A stretch of DNA of 64,000 nt from Mycobacterium lehmannii. Its GTDB lineage: Bacteria; Actinomycetota; Actinomycetes; Mycobacteriales; Mycobacteriaceae. The position numbers were made by a program, and so were the translations under genes. The notes beneath the pieces were generated by a model that saw only the letters and a program-made list of their open reading frames with translations, ran no database searches and was not told the origin of the DNA. Location of the stretch: contig NZ_NKCN01000005.1 in assembly GCF_002245535.1 (NCBI RefSeq), forward strand, positions 1-64,000, given 5' to 3'. Positions 42,626 to 51,825 of the stretch are shown one piece after another (position 1 is the first letter of the stretch; the number at the start of each line of letters is the position of its first letter).

Positions 42626-43752
42626 TTTTTGGCTGGGGGCTTGCTCATGTTGAGCTGTTCCTGCGTCGCCTCGAGCAATTCGAGCCACGACTTCTCGAAT
42701 TTCTCCACACCCTCGTCCTCGAGGAGTCGGAAGACGTCGGGCAGGTCGATACCGACGGCGGCCAGCTTGTCGAACAGCGCCTGTGATTCGTCGGCCGTGC
42801 CAGTCACGGTGTCGCCGGTGATCACGCCGTGCTCGGCGACCGCGTCGATCGTCTTCTCCGGCATCGTGTTGACCGTGTTCGGGGCGACCAACTCCGTGAC
42901 GTACAAGGTGTCCGAGTACTCGGGGTTCTTCACGCCCGTGGAGGCCCACAGCGGACGCTGCACACGGGCACCATCACCCTTGAGCGCTTCGTATCGTTTG
43001 CCGCCGACGAACACTTCTTCGTATGCGGCGTAGGCGAGGCGCGCGTTGGCGACGCCGGCCTTACCCCGCAGATCCAGCGCCTCCTGCGATCCGATCTTCT
43101 CAAGGCGCTTGTCGATTTCGGTGTCGACCCGCGACACGAAGAACGAAGCGACCGAATGGATCTTGGACAGGTCGTGGCCGGCCTCCTTGGCCTTCTCCAG
43201 GCCTTCGAGGTAGGCGTCCATCACGAGCCGGTGGCGTTCCACGGAGAAGATCAGCGTGACGTTGACCGAGATGCCTTCGGCGATCACGGCGGTGATCGCG
43301 GGAAGGCCCGCCATGGTGGCGGGGATCTTGATCAGCAGATTCGGCCGGTCGACGGTCTTCCACAGATCGATCGCCTGCAGGATGGTCTTGTCGGTGTCGT
43401 GCGCGACCCGCGGGTCCACCTCGATCGACACCCGGCCGTCGACGCCGTCGGAAAGCTCGTACTGCTTGGCCAATACATCACAGGCGTTGCGGACATCGTC
43501 GGTGGTGACGGTGCGAATCGTGGCGTCCACGTCCGCGCCCCGCTCGGCCAGTTCGTTGACCTGATCGTCGTAGGCGTGTCCTTTGGACAGCGCAGCCTGG
43601 AAGATCGACGGGTTGGTGGTCACTCCGACAACGCTCTTGGTGTCGATGAGTTCCTGCAGGTTTCCCGTCTGCAGTCGGTCGCGCGACAGATCGTCGAGCC
43701 ACACCGACACGCCTGCCTCGGATAATGCCGCAAGATTCGGATTCTGAGCCAT
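42622..43752 (-). CDS. tal: Transaldolase
   Basis: Moves a three-carbon unit between sugar phosphates through a Schiff base. The 376-residue protein of the long actinobacterial type has [32 protein letters not shown] and the catalytic Lys142 in [12 protein letters not shown], then [18 protein letters not shown]. The ATG at 43752 has an AGGAAAGG site upstream. tkt precedes it by about 20 bases and zwf is coupled at its end. Confidence 0.96.
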   Translation of the reverse strand: MAQNPNLAALSEAGVSVWLDDLSRDRLQTGNLQELIDTKSVVGVTTNPSIFQAALSKGHAYDDQVNELAERGADVDATIRTVTTDDVRNACDVLAKQYELSDGVDGRVSIEVDPRVAHDTDKTILQAIDLWKTVDRPNLLIKIPATMAGLPAITAVIAEGISVNVTLIFSVERHRLVMDAYLEGLEKAKEAGHDLSKIHSVASFFVSRVDTEIDKRLEKIGSQEALDLRGKAGVANARLAYAAYEEVFVGGKRYEALKGDGARVQRPLWASTGVKNPEYSDTLYVTELVAPNTVNTMPEKTIDAVAEHGVITGDTVTGTADESQALFDKLAAVGIDLPDVFRLLEDEGVEKFEKSWLELLEATQEQLNMSKPPAKK

Positions 43753-43772
43753 AGCTGTGCCTTTCCTAGACC

Positions 43773-45866
43773 TCAGTTGTCTATCGATCGCTCCGCGGCG
43801 GCCACCACAGCCTCGGGAGTGAACCCGAACTCGCGGAACAACGTCTTGTAGTCGGCGGACTCGCCGTAGTGCTCGATCGAGATGATCTCCCCGGTGTCGC
43901 CGACGAGCTTGTACCAGCTCTGCGCGACGGCCGCCTCGACCGCCACGCGCGCCGAAACACTGGGCGGCAGAACCGAATCGCGGTATTCCCGCGGTTGCGA
44001 CTCGAACCATTCCACACATGGCATCGACACCACGTAGGCCGTGATGTCCTTTTCCGCCAACTGCTTTTGCGCCTCCACCGCCAGCTGCAATTCCGAGCCC
44101 GTCGCGATGATGATCACGTCCGCGTCGTCGGCGGGATTTCCGCCGCCGAGGACGTAGCCGCCGCGGGCCACCCCGTCGGCGTCGGTGCCCTCCAGCACTG
44201 GGATGCCCTGACGGGTCAGGATGAAACCGACCGGACCGCTGCCGTTGCCGCGGGCGATGATGCTGCGCCAGGCGTATGCCGTTTCGTTGGGGTCACCCGG
44301 TCGGACTACGGACAGGTTCGGGATCGCGCGCAGCGCCGCCAGGTGTTCGATCGGCTGGTGCGTCGGGCCGTCCTCGCCTAGACCGATCGAGTCGTGGGTC
44401 CAGATGTAGATGGTATCGATGTCCATCAGCGATGCGAGTCGCACGGCGGGCCGCATGTAGTCGGAGAACTGCAGGAACGTGCCACCGAACGCGCGAGTGG
44501 GGCCGTGCAGCACGATGCCGGACAGGATCGCGCCCATAGCGTGTTCGCGGACGCCGAAGTGCAGCACGCGGCCGTACCAGTCCGCCGTGAAGTCGTCGGT
44601 CGAGATGGACGGCGGGCCAAACGAGTTCACGCCCTTGATCGTGGTGTTGTTGCTGCCCGCGAGGTCCGCCGAACCGCCCCACAACTCGGGCAGCTTCGGC
44701 GCGACGTCGTTGAGCACCTGGCCGAACGCGGCGCGGGTGGCCAACGGCTTGGAGCCCGGCTCCCAGTAGGTCAGGTCCGAATCCCAGCCGTCGGGCAGTT
44801 TCTGAGCCAGCAGCCGGTCCAGGAGGTCCTTGCGCTCGGGCTCACGCTCGGCCCATGCGTCGAAGTCGGTCTCCCACTTGGCGTGTGCCTCTTTGCCGCG
44901 ATTCACGAGCTTGCGGGTGTGCTCGATGACCTCGGGCCGCACCTCGAAGGTCTTGTCGGGGTCGAAGCCGAGAATCTTCTTGGTGGCCGCGACCTCGTCC
45001 TCGCCGAGCGCCGAACCGTGCGCGTCGCCGGTGTTCATCTTGTTGGGCGCCGGGTAGCCGATGATCGTGCGCAGCGCGATGAACGACGGTTTGTCGGTGA
45101 CCTTCTTGGCCTCGGCGATGGCCTGTTCGATGCCGACGACGTTCTCGCCGCCCTCCACCTCCTGGACGTGCCAGCCGTAGGCGCGGTAGCGGGCCGCGAC
45201 GTCTTCGGACAGCGCGATGTTGGTGTCGTGTTCGATCGAGATCTGGTTCTTGTCGTAGAACACGATCAGGTTGCCGAGCTGCTGGGTGCCCGCCAGCGAC
45301 GACGCCTCGCTGGTGATGCCCTCTTCGATGTCGCCGTCGGAGGCGATCACATAGATGTAGTGGTCGAACGGGCTCTCACCCCACGGCACGTCGGGATCGA
45401 ACAGCCCGCGCTCGTAGCGCGAAGCCATCGCCATGCCGACCGCTGATGCCAGACCCTGCCCGAGCGGGCCGGTGGTGATCTCCACGCCGTCGGTGTGGCG
45501 GAACTCCGGATGGCCGGGGGTCTTGGACTTGAACGTCCGCAAGGCTTCGATGTCGTCCAGCTCGAGCCCGAATCCGCCGAGATAAAGCTGGATGTAGAGG
45601 GTCAGGCTGGAATGGCCTGCCGACAGCACGAACCGGTCGCGGCCGAGCCAGTGCACGTCGCTGGGGTCGTGGCGCATCTGGCGCTGGAAGAGCGTGTAGG
45701 CCAGCGGCGCCAGGCTCATCGCGGTTCCGGGGTGGCCGTTGCCGACCTTCTGCACCGCGTCGGCCGCCAGCACCCGGACGGCGTCAACCGCCGCCGAGTC
45801 CACCTCGCTCCAGTCCTCGGGGTGATTCGGGCGGGTCAGCGCGGAGATTTCTTCGAGTGTGGTCAC
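43773..45866 (-). CDS. tkt: Transketolase
   Basis: Thiamine-diphosphate enzyme moving two-carbon units between pentose phosphate and glycolytic sugars. The 697-residue protein has [20 protein letters not shown], the cofactor motif [20 protein letters not shown], the pyrimidine-domain [19 protein letters not shown] and [11 protein letters not shown] near the end. GTG 45866 follows AGGAG by seven bases, which favours it over an ATG at 45884. It heads the pentose phosphate operon. The 187-base divergent region to ctaB holds both promoters; no clear -10/-35 pair could be assigned. Confidence 0.96.
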   Translation of the reverse strand: MTTLEEISALTRPNHPEDWSEVDSAAVDAVRVLAADAVQKVGNGHPGTAMSLAPLAYTLFQRQMRHDPSDVHWLGRDRFVLSAGHSSLTLYIQLYLGGFGLELDDIEALRTFKSKTPGHPEFRHTDGVEITTGPLGQGLASAVGMAMASRYERGLFDPDVPWGESPFDHYIYVIASDGDIEEGITSEASSLAGTQQLGNLIVFYDKNQISIEHDTNIALSEDVAARYRAYGWHVQEVEGGENVVGIEQAIAEAKKVTDKPSFIALRTIIGYPAPNKMNTGDAHGSALGEDEVAATKKILGFDPDKTFEVRPEVIEHTRKLVNRGKEAHAKWETDFDAWAEREPERKDLLDRLLAQKLPDGWDSDLTYWEPGSKPLATRAAFGQVLNDVAPKLPELWGGSADLAGSNNTTIKGVNSFGPPSISTDDFTADWYGRVLHFGVREHAMGAILSGIVLHGPTRAFGGTFLQFSDYMRPAVRLASLMDIDTIYIWTHDSIGLGEDGPTHQPIEHLAALRAIPNLSVVRPGDPNETAYAWRSIIARGNGSGPVGFILTRQGIPVLEGTDADGVARGGYVLGGGNPADDADVIIIATGSELQLAVEAQKQLAEKDITAYVVSMPCVEWFESQPREYRDSVLPPSVSARVAVEAAVAQSWYKLVGDTGEIISIEHYGESADYKTLFREFGFTPEAVVAAAERSIDN

Positions 45867-46053
45867 AGGCGCACTCCTGGTCGGCATAGAGCATTTCTCA
45901 GCTGCACGTCCAACCACCCTAGTGCGGGATGGTCGTCCAATGCAGGCTGCTGGGGCGAGACGCCGGGCAGGATTAGGACGGTGTTGTCGTGCGGTCTACC
46001 ATCGTCTGTAGTAGATGCCCGCGCGCTGGGACCATTTCGACAGGAGTAACTGC

Positions 46054-46980
46054 GTGAGAGTTCGCGACGTTCACCTCGTCGACGGGGCGCAGATTCGGAT
46101 TCGCGACAAATTCCTCGGCTACGTCTCGCTGACCAAGCCGCGGGTCATCGAACTGCTTCTGGTCACCACGATCCCGGCCATGCTGCTGGCGAGCCGGGGC
46201 ACGGTCGATCCGCTGCTGATCCTGAACACCCTGTTCGGCGGGCTGCTGGCCGCGGCGGGCGCCAACGCATTGAACTGCGTTGCCGACGCCGACATCGACA
46301 AGGTCATGAAGCGCACCGAGCGCAGGCCGCTGGCGCGTGCCACGGTTCCGCGCAGTCACGCGCTGATCTTCGGGCTGGCCCTGTCCGTCGCGTCCTTCTT
46401 CTGGCTGTGGTGGACGACGAACATGCTGTCGGCCCATCTCGCCGGCGCGACGATCGCGTTCTACGTGCTCGTCTACACGCTGTTGCTCAAGCGCCGCACC
46501 TCGCAGAACGTGGTGTGGGGCGGCGCGGCCGGCTGCATGCCGGTGATGATCGGCTGGTCTGCGGTCACCGGGACGATCGCCTGGCCCGCGCTGGTCATGT
46601 TCGCGATCATCTTCTTCTGGACTCCGCCGCACACCTGGGCGCTGGCGATGCGCTATAAGGAGGACTACCGCGCCGCGGGCGTCCCGATGCTTCCCGCGGT
46701 CGCCACCGAACGTCAGGTCACCAAGCAGATCCTGATCTACACGTATTTGACGGTGGCCGCGACGCTCGCGCTGACGCCCGTCACCGGCTGGCTGTACGGG
46801 GCGGTGGCGCTGCTGGCGGGCGGGTGGTTCCTGGTGATGGCGCACCAGCTCTACAACGGCGTGCGTCGCGGCGAGGCGGTCAAGCCGCTGCGGCTGTTCC
46901 TGCAGTCGAACAACTACCTCGCCGTGGTGTTCCTGGCGCTCGCTGTCGACTCCGTCCTGGCGCTGCCCACCGTGTTCTAG
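46054..46980 (+). CDS. ctaB: Protoheme IX farnesyltransferase
   Basis: Adds a farnesyl group to heme b to give heme O, for the aa3 cytochrome oxidase. The 308-residue UbiA-type membrane protein has about nine helices. The first Asp-rich prenyl-diphosphate motif is [20 protein letters not shown], and the second loop has [23 protein letters not shown] 46054 follows AGGAG by seven bases; upstream codons in frame lack support. Together with the ctaA-like gene at 48.8-49.7 kb it forms the heme A pathway. Confidence 0.95.
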   Translation: MRVRDVHLVDGAQIRIRDKFLGYVSLTKPRVIELLLVTTIPAMLLASRGTVDPLLILNTLFGGLLAAAGANALNCVADADIDKVMKRTERRPLARATVPRSHALIFGLALSVASFFWLWWTTNMLSAHLAGATIAFYVLVYTLLLKRRTSQNVVWGGAAGCMPVMIGWSAVTGTIAWPALVMFAIIFFWTPPHTWALAMRYKEDYRAAGVPMLPAVATERQVTKQILIYTYLTVAATLALTPVTGWLYGAVALLAGGWFLVMAHQLYNGVRRGEAVKPLRLFLQSNNYLAVVFLALAVDSVLALPTVF

Positions 46981-46983
46981 CCC

Positions 46984-47955
46984 CTACGGCACCAGCACCA
47001 CCGAACCGACCGTCTTGCGACCCTGCAGGTCGCGGTGCGCTTGCTCGGCATCGGCTAGCCGGTAGCGCTCGCTGACCGTGATCGTCAGCGTGCCCGAGGC
47101 GATCGCATCGAGAAGTTCGCCCGCACGCCAGGCGAATTCGTCGGCCGTGCGGGTGTAGTGCACGAGTGTCGGACGGGTCAGGAACAGCGAGCCCGCGGCG
47201 TTGAGCAGCTGCGGGTCGAACGGCGGCACCGGCCCGCTCGAAGCGCCGAACAACGCCAACGTGCCCCGCACCCTGAGACTGGCCAGGCTGGCTTCGAACG
47301 TGGCCGCCCCCACCCCGTCGTACACGGCCGCGACGCCACCGTCGGTCATGTCCTTGATCTCGGCGCCGAACGCGGCCGGATCGTCGGGATAGTCGAGCAC
47401 TTGCACCGCACCCGCCTGACGCGACAGCTCCGCCTTCTCCGACGTCGAGACGGTGGTGATCACGCGTACCGCCATGCTGGTCGCCCACTGGGTGAGGATG
47501 AGCCCGACGCCGCCGGCGCCCGCGTGCACCAGAACCGAGTCGCCCTGCTGTACCGGATACAGCGACTTGATCAAGTAGTGCGCCGTCATACCCTTGAGCA
47601 GGGATGCGGAGGCCGCGTCGGGAGCCACGCCTTCGGGCACATAGGCCACGAAATCGGCTGGGGCGACACTGTATTCGGCATAGGCCCCGTTGGCTTGAGC
47701 GGTGACGACGCGATCGCCGACCTTCAGCGCGGCGACGTCTTCGCCGATCGCCGCCACGGTGCCGCACACCTCGTTGCCGACGATGAACGGCGTCTCCCGC
47801 GGGTACTGGCCGGACCGGAAGTAGGTGTCGAGGAAGTTCACGCCGATGGACTCGGCCTTGATGAGCACCTCCCCGGGGCCCGGCGTGGGCTGTGGCTTCT
47901 CGACGTAGGTGAGGACTTCGGGTCCGCCGGTCTGGGCGACTTCGATGGCATGCAT
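46984..47955 (-). CDS. qor: Quinone oxidoreductase, MDR/zinc-independent type
   Basis: A 323-residue NADPH:quinone reductase-like protein. It starts MHAIEVAQTGGPEVLTYVE and has GVNFLDTYFRSGQYPRETP, GNEVCGTVAAIG and the NADPH loop VHAGAGGVGLILTQWA. The zinc ligands of alcohol dehydrogenases are absent, which fits the QOR subgroup. The gene corresponds to Rv1454c. Its start is only 18 bases from the start of the divergent ATP-grasp gene. Confidence 0.93.
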   Translation of the reverse strand: MHAIEVAQTGGPEVLTYVEKPQPTPGPGEVLIKAESIGVNFLDTYFRSGQYPRETPFIVGNEVCGTVAAIGEDVAALKVGDRVVTAQANGAYAEYSVAPADFVAYVPEGVAPDAASASLLKGMTAHYLIKSLYPVQQGDSVLVHAGAGGVGLILTQWATSMAVRVITTVSTSEKAELSRQAGAVQVLDYPDDPAAFGAEIKDMTDGGVAAVYDGVGAATFEASLASLRVRGTLALFGASSGPVPPFDPQLLNAAGSLFLTRPTLVHYTRTADEFAWRAGELLDAIASGTLTITVSERYRLADAEQAHRDLQGRKTVGSVVLVP

Positions 47956-47960
47956 GGTTC

Positions 47961-47966
47961 TATCGT
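47961..47966 (+). promoter_or_regulatory. -10 element for leaderless ATP-grasp gene
   Basis: TATCGT, seven bases before the ATG at 47974. It lies within the 18-base gap to qor, so the two divergent transcripts must start almost back to back. Confidence 0.5.
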
Positions 47967-47973
47967 GCCAACT

Positions 47974-48843
47974 ATGAAGCTCGCGCGGCCTGACGTGTTC
48001 CATCCGCGGATCGTGTTGGCCGGATGCCCCGCCCTGCCGGAGGGGGACGGCGACGACGCCGGCCTGGTCGCGGCCCTGGGAAAGCACGGACTCCACGCGC
48101 GCTGGATGTCCTGGGATGACCCGGCGACCTTGGAGGCGGATCTGGTGATCCTGCGGGCGACGTGGGACTACATCGACCGGCTCGACGAGTTCCTGTCCTG
48201 GACGCGACGGGTTCGCCATCTGCTCAACCCCGCCAGGGTGGTGCCCTGGAACACCGACAAGCGCTACCTGGCCGACCTGGCGGCAGCAGGTGTGCCGACG
48301 GTCCCCACCCGATTCGTCGCCCCCGGCGACGCAGTACGGCTGCCGAACAGCGACGAAGTCGTGGTCAAGCCTGCGGTCGGCGTGGGATCGGTTGAGGGCC
48401 TTCGCTTTTCGGATCGCGACGAGGCGCGACGACACGCCGATCGGCTGCTGGCCGCCGGCCGGACCGTATTGATCCAGCCCTACGATGAGCGCATCGAAGA
48501 CGGCGAGACCGCTCTGGTGTTCATCGGCGGTGCGCAGTCGCATGCCTTCGCGAAGGGCCCCACCGATCCCGATTTCGAGGTCTGGGACGTCGGGCACCAG
48601 GCACTTGCGGCGGCGGCCGCACACCTGGACCTGTCCCCGGAGGAGTTGCTCTACGCGCGCGTCGACGTCATCGGCGGGCACGCGGACCCGCGCGTGCTGG
48701 AAGTCGAACTCATCGAACCGTCGCTGGGCTGGATGCAGCTGGACGAAACGACAAGGGGCCGGCAGCACCGCGAGTTCGTCGTCGCCGTCGAATCAGCGCT
48801 CGACCGGTTCGGGCTTGGCCCGCTCTCGCATCGACGCCCATAG
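47974..48843 (+). CDS. ATP-grasp domain protein
   Basis: A 289-residue protein. The N-terminal part is a short Rossmann-like region (PRIVLAGCPALPEGDGDD), with LVILRATWDYIDRLDEFLSW before the ATP-grasp core. Core elements are NTDKRYLADLAAAGVPTVPT, EVVVKPAVGVGS, VLIQPYDERIEDGETALVFI and the metal-binding end LEVELIEPSLGW. This resembles the RimK/glutathione-synthetase group, so it may ligate an amino acid or peptide, but no substrate can be named. It corresponds in place to Rv1455. The last 51 bases overlap the convergent ctaA gene. Confidence 0.85.
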   Translation: MKLARPDVFHPRIVLAGCPALPEGDGDDAGLVAALGKHGLHARWMSWDDPATLEADLVILRATWDYIDRLDEFLSWTRRVRHLLNPARVVPWNTDKRYLADLAAAGVPTVPTRFVAPGDAVRLPNSDEVVVKPAVGVGSVEGLRFSDRDEARRHADRLLAAGRTVLIQPYDERIEDGETALVFIGGAQSHAFAKGPTDPDFEVWDVGHQALAAAAAHLDLSPEELLYARVDVIGGHADPRVLEVELIEPSLGWMQLDETTRGRQHREFVVAVESALDRFGLGPLSHRRP

Positions 48844-49743
48844 CGCGGCGGTCGCCGCGGTGCAGAGCGCGGCACCCGCGACGTGCACCGCCACCAACGC
48901 GGCGGGTACGCCGGTGAAGAACTGCACCGTGCCGACCAGACCCTGACACACCACCAGCACGAGAAGGACAACCAGCCGCAGCAGGACCGGACGGGGTGCG
49001 CGCACCGCCAACAGGCCGAAGCCGAGGCCGATCAGCAGCGACAGGTAGGCCACCATCAGCGCTGAGTGCGCGTGCACCAGCGTGGTGATCTCGACCTCCA
49101 GCCGGGGAATCGTGCGGTCAACACTCTTGTCTCCGGCGTGGGGCCCCGCGCCGGTCACCAGGGTGCCCGTCACCAGCACGGCGGCCAGGGCCGCGGCGCT
49201 GAGCAGAGCCAGCTGTCGCAACGCCTTGGGCGCCCGCCGGACGAGGACACCGTCGTCGGGCTCGCCGATCTTGACGAACAGCAGCACCGACAACCAGACC
49301 ATGGTCATCGACGCCAGCAGGTGAATCGCGACCGTCCACCACAGCAGTCCGGTCAACACCGTGATGCCGCCGATCACCGCCTGGACCACGGTCGACACCG
49401 GCATCAGCCACGCGTAGACGAGCACCTCGCGGCGGCGACGGGCCCGCGTCACGGCCAGCACGGCCGCCGCCGCGGTGAGCACGACGAGGAAGGTGACCAT
49501 CCGATTGCCGAACTCGACCGCCTGATGCACCACCGGCACCTCGGCGACCGGCACCGGTGTGAAACTGCCCGGGAAGCACTGCGGCCAGGTAGGGCAGCCC
49601 AGCCCCGACGCGGTGACGCGGACGATGGCACCCGTCACCGAGATCCCACCCTGGGTCAGGATGACGAGGAAGGCGATGACGCGCTGGGCCCGCAGGCTGG
49701 GCAGCGGCAGCAGATCGACCAGCCGCAAAAAGGCGCGTCGCAC
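48793..49743 (-). CDS. ctaA: Heme A synthase, COX15/CtaA family
   Basis: Oxidises the methyl group of heme O to make heme A for cytochrome oxidase. A 316-residue membrane protein with eight helices. The heme-binding His are in VHQAVEFGNRM, IHLLASMTMVWLS, HAHSALMVAYLSLL and VHVAGAALCTAA. The outer Cys pair is in SGLGCPTWPQCFPGSF. The GTG at 49743 has TACCAT six bases before it. It corresponds to Rv1456c. In M. tuberculosis the ABC genes follow directly, while here a TetR/hydrolase pair is inserted. Confidence 0.93.
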   Translation of the reverse strand: MRRAFLRLVDLLPLPSLRAQRVIAFLVILTQGGISVTGAIVRVTASGLGCPTWPQCFPGSFTPVPVAEVPVVHQAVEFGNRMVTFLVVLTAAAAVLAVTRARRRREVLVYAWLMPVSTVVQAVIGGITVLTGLLWWTVAIHLLASMTMVWLSVLLFVKIGEPDDGVLVRRAPKALRQLALLSAAALAAVLVTGTLVTGAGPHAGDKSVDRTIPRLEVEITTLVHAHSALMVAYLSLLIGLGFGLLAVRAPRPVLLRLVVLLVLVVCQGLVGTVQFFTGVPAALVAVHVAGAALCTAATAALWASMRERAKPEPVER

Positions 49744-49749
49744 GATTCG

Positions 49750-49755
49750 ATGGTA
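49750..49755 (-). promoter_or_regulatory. -10 element for leaderless ctaA
   Basis: TACCAT on the minus strand, six bases before the ctaA GTG, with no ribosome-binding site. Confidence 0.5.
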
Positions 49756-49793
49756 GAGCAGCGCAACTACAAGCCGTAGTAGCGGGTGAGCGG

Positions 49794-50363
49794 CTACCGC
49801 GGCGCCACGAACGGCACCAGCACCTCATCGACCAGTTGCACGACCAGATCGTCGTCGATGCGGTCGCCGGTGATCAGCAGCCGATGCCACAGCACGCTTT
49901 GCCCCAATTCGCGGGCGAGCTCGACGGGAACATCGGCGCGAACGTCGCCGCGGGTGATACCGCGCGCCAGCAGTGCGGCCATTTCTTGCTTTCGCCAGCC
50001 GATAACGCCGTTGCGGAAGGCCTCGGTGAGGTCCGGGTCGCGGGCGCCGGCCGCAATCGCGGCCCGAATCACCGGTGCCCGAGGACCGGTGAACAACGCG
50101 GCCCACCCACGCAACACGGCGAGCATGTCGCCGCGGTAACTGCCCGTGTCCTCGTGCGGAATCGCGTCGGTGGCGATGCCGAGCAGGGTGTCGCGGAGCA
50201 GTACGGTGGCGTCCGGCCAGCGCCGGTACAGCACGGGTTTGCTCGTCGCGGCTGCCGCGGCGACGGCCTCCATCGTGACGCCGACCGGACCGTGCCGGGC
50301 GATCAGATCGAGCACGGCGTCACGGATCGCGGCGTCGAGTTCTTGTCCGCGGCGACGCGGCAT
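49794..50363 (-). CDS. TetR family transcriptional regulator
   Basis: A 189-residue regulator. The N-terminus MPRRRGQELDAAIRDAVLD leads into the helix-turn-helix GVTMEAVAAAAATSKPVLYR, followed by RWPDATVLLRD. The C-terminal half is the TetR_C type with DVPVELARELGQSVLWHRLL. It is divergent from a DAPG-hydrolase-like gene, and the 91-base region between them contains two near-identical 20-bp palindromes. It most likely represses that gene and itself. Confidence 0.92.
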   Translation of the reverse strand: MPRRRGQELDAAIRDAVLDLIARHGPVGVTMEAVAAAAATSKPVLYRRWPDATVLLRDTLLGIATDAIPHEDTGSYRGDMLAVLRGWAALFTGPRAPVIRAAIAAGARDPDLTEAFRNGVIGWRKQEMAALLARGITRGDVRADVPVELARELGQSVLWHRLLITGDRIDDDLVVQLVDEVLVPFVAPR

Positions 50364-50378
50364 CCGACACTCCTTAGA

Positions 50379-50398
50379 AGAAACGCTTGCGTATCTTA
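50379..50398 (+). promoter_or_regulatory. Operator 1 (palindromic, 20 bp)
   Basis: AAGAAACGCTTGCGTATCTT is an imperfect palindrome, symmetrical except for the centre and one pair in each arm. The same sequence recurs 45 bases downstream with a single change. Probable site of the adjacent TetR protein. Confidence 0.65.
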
Positions 50399-50423
50399 TC
50401 GCGAGAGCTTAGCGTCATGTCTT

Positions 50424-50443
50424 AAGAAACGCTTCCGTATCTT
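50424..50443 (+). promoter_or_regulatory. Operator 2 (palindromic, 20 bp)
   Basis: AAGAAACGCTTCCGTATCTT differs from operator 1 at one base. It ends directly before the AGGAGG ribosome-binding site (50444-50449) of the hydrolase-like gene, so a bound repressor would block both transcription and the start of the message. Confidence 0.65.
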
Positions 50444-50454
50444 AGGAGGATCGC

Positions 50455-51138
50455 ATGGCGCGTCCCCTGCTCTATCCATTGCGCTCCGTCGACACCGCGA
50501 CGGTGCAGTATCTCGACCATCGCCACGGCAGGCGCCGTATCACGATCGACCACCGGCCGCTGGCGGGCGTGACCCCGGCGATGCTGCTGGACTGGTTCAC
50601 GCAACTGGGCGAAACGATGGTGTACGGGGGACAGGTCATCGACCGCTATCTCGCCTGGCATCCGATCGATCACATCCACTGGGCGCTGGCGCGTCCGGCG
50701 CCGGGAGGGGGAGCGGCCGACGGTGCGCGTTTCCGCATGGTCGAGGCGTTCGGCGGACGGCCCGAGTACAGGATCGACGAAATCGCGCGGGTCGAGAAGC
50801 TCGACGAGACCGGTATCCGACTGGTCAAACGCCTCGCGGGGATTGCGATCTTCCAGCTCGAGCACACCTGGTCCGCGGGCGCCGACGGTGCCCATTACGT
50901 GACGGTGATGGATCTCGGCGCGCGCTCGCCGCTGCTCTCTGTCGTCAACAGGGTCGTACGCCGACGGTTCCCGGCGGACAAGATGCACGCGTGGGTGAAG
51001 CACAACATCGAAGAGGTCGGACAGCTCGAATACCTGCTGCCGCTGTTGGCTTCAGGTGAAGCGGAACCAGCGCAGCGCGCACAGCGCGGCGACGGCGCCC
51101 CAGACCGCGAGCACCAGAAGGCCGAACCAGTCCACTGA
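50455..51138 (+). CDS. DAPG-hydrolase (PhlG)-like protein
   Basis: A 227-residue protein resembling the phloretin/2,4-diacetylphloroglucinol hydrolase family, which cleaves C-C bonds of phenolic ketones with a metal. Possible metal ligands are the His in YLAWHPIDHIHW, the Glu in FRMVEAFGG, and His and Glu in HAWVKHNIEEVGQLE, a HxxxE pair as in PhlG. The match is by memory of motifs and is moderate. The ATG follows AGGAGG by five bases. The C-terminal tail after LLASGEAEP is Arg/Gln-rich and overlaps the convergent ABC permease by 87 bases, so the functional part probably ends near residue 200. Confidence 0.65.
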   Translation: MARPLLYPLRSVDTATVQYLDHRHGRRRITIDHRPLAGVTPAMLLDWFTQLGETMVYGGQVIDRYLAWHPIDHIHWALARPAPGGGAADGARFRMVEAFGGRPEYRIDEIARVEKLDETGIRLVKRLAGIAIFQLEHTWSAGADGAHYVTVMDLGARSPLLSVVNRVVRRRFPADKMHAWVKHNIEEVGQLEYLLPLLASGEAEPAQRAQRGDGAPDREHQKAEPVH

Positions 51139-51825
51139 CAACGTCATCGCCTGGGTCAGCGCTTCGGTGAGGGCGCCGGACGGCGTCAACCGGGCCACCC
51201 ACTGCGCGGCGGACGGCACCATGCCGCCCTCGAGCGTCAGCGCGCCGAGCCCAGCGAAGACGAACCACAGCAGGTTCGCCAAGGCCAGCACGATCTCGGC
51301 GCGCAGAGTGCCGCCGAGCAACAGGCCCAGCGCTGCGAAAACCGCTGTGCCCAAAGCGATCACCGCTGCGCCGAGCGCAAGCCCCGCCAGGTGCGGTCGC
51401 CAGCCGAGCGCCACCCCGATGGTGCCCAACACGATCGCCTGCAGGAACACGACCGCCACCACCGCCAGCGACTTGCCCGCGATGATGCCCCACACCGGAA
51501 GCGCCGTGGCGCCAAGGCGTTTGAGGGCCCCGTAGCGGCGATCGAATGCCACGGCGATCGCCTGCCCGGTGAACGCGGTGGAGATCACGGCCAGCGCCAT
51601 GATCGCGGGCACGAACGTCGCCGCCCGGTTCGGCCCGAACGACCCCAGCGGCAGCAGCGTCAAGCCCACCAACAAGGTGATGGGGATGAACATCGTCAAC
51701 AGCAGCTGTTCGCCGTTGCGCAGCAGCAGCCGCAGCTCCAGGCCGAACTGCGCGGCGAGCATCTTCTGCACGGTCGCCGGTCCCGGATCGGGTGTGAAGG
51801 TGCCCGGCGCAAAGCGATTCGTCAT
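51052..51825 (-). CDS. ABC-2 type transporter permease
   Basis: A 257-residue membrane protein with six helices (for example LLLTMFIPITLLVGLTLLPL, VPAIMALAVISTAFTGQAIA and LLVLAVWGAVAALCALRWF). FDRRYGALKRLGATALPVWG is the typical cytoplasmic loop of ABC-2 permeases. It pairs with the ATPase upstream, whose stop overlaps its ATG. A GTG at 51828 is an alternative start. It corresponds to Rv1457c. The substrate is unknown. Confidence 0.9.
   Translation of the reverse strand: MTNRFAPGTFTPDPGPATVQKMLAAQFGLELRLLLRNGEQLLLTMFIPITLLVGLTLLPLGSFGPNRAATFVPAIMALAVISTAFTGQAIAVAFDRRYGALKRLGATALPVWGIIAGKSLAVVAVVFLQAIVLGTIGVALGWRPHLAGLALGAAVIALGTAVFAALGLLLGGTLRAEIVLALANLLWFVFAGLGALTLEGGMVPSAAQWVARLTPSGALTEALTQAMTLSVDWFGLLVLAVWGAVAALCALRWFRFT

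Noticed and set aside
41129..43033. Long plus-strand open frame opposite zwf and tal
   Set aside because: It is an antisense shadow with low-complexity Arg/Val composition; the minus-strand enzymes are complete.
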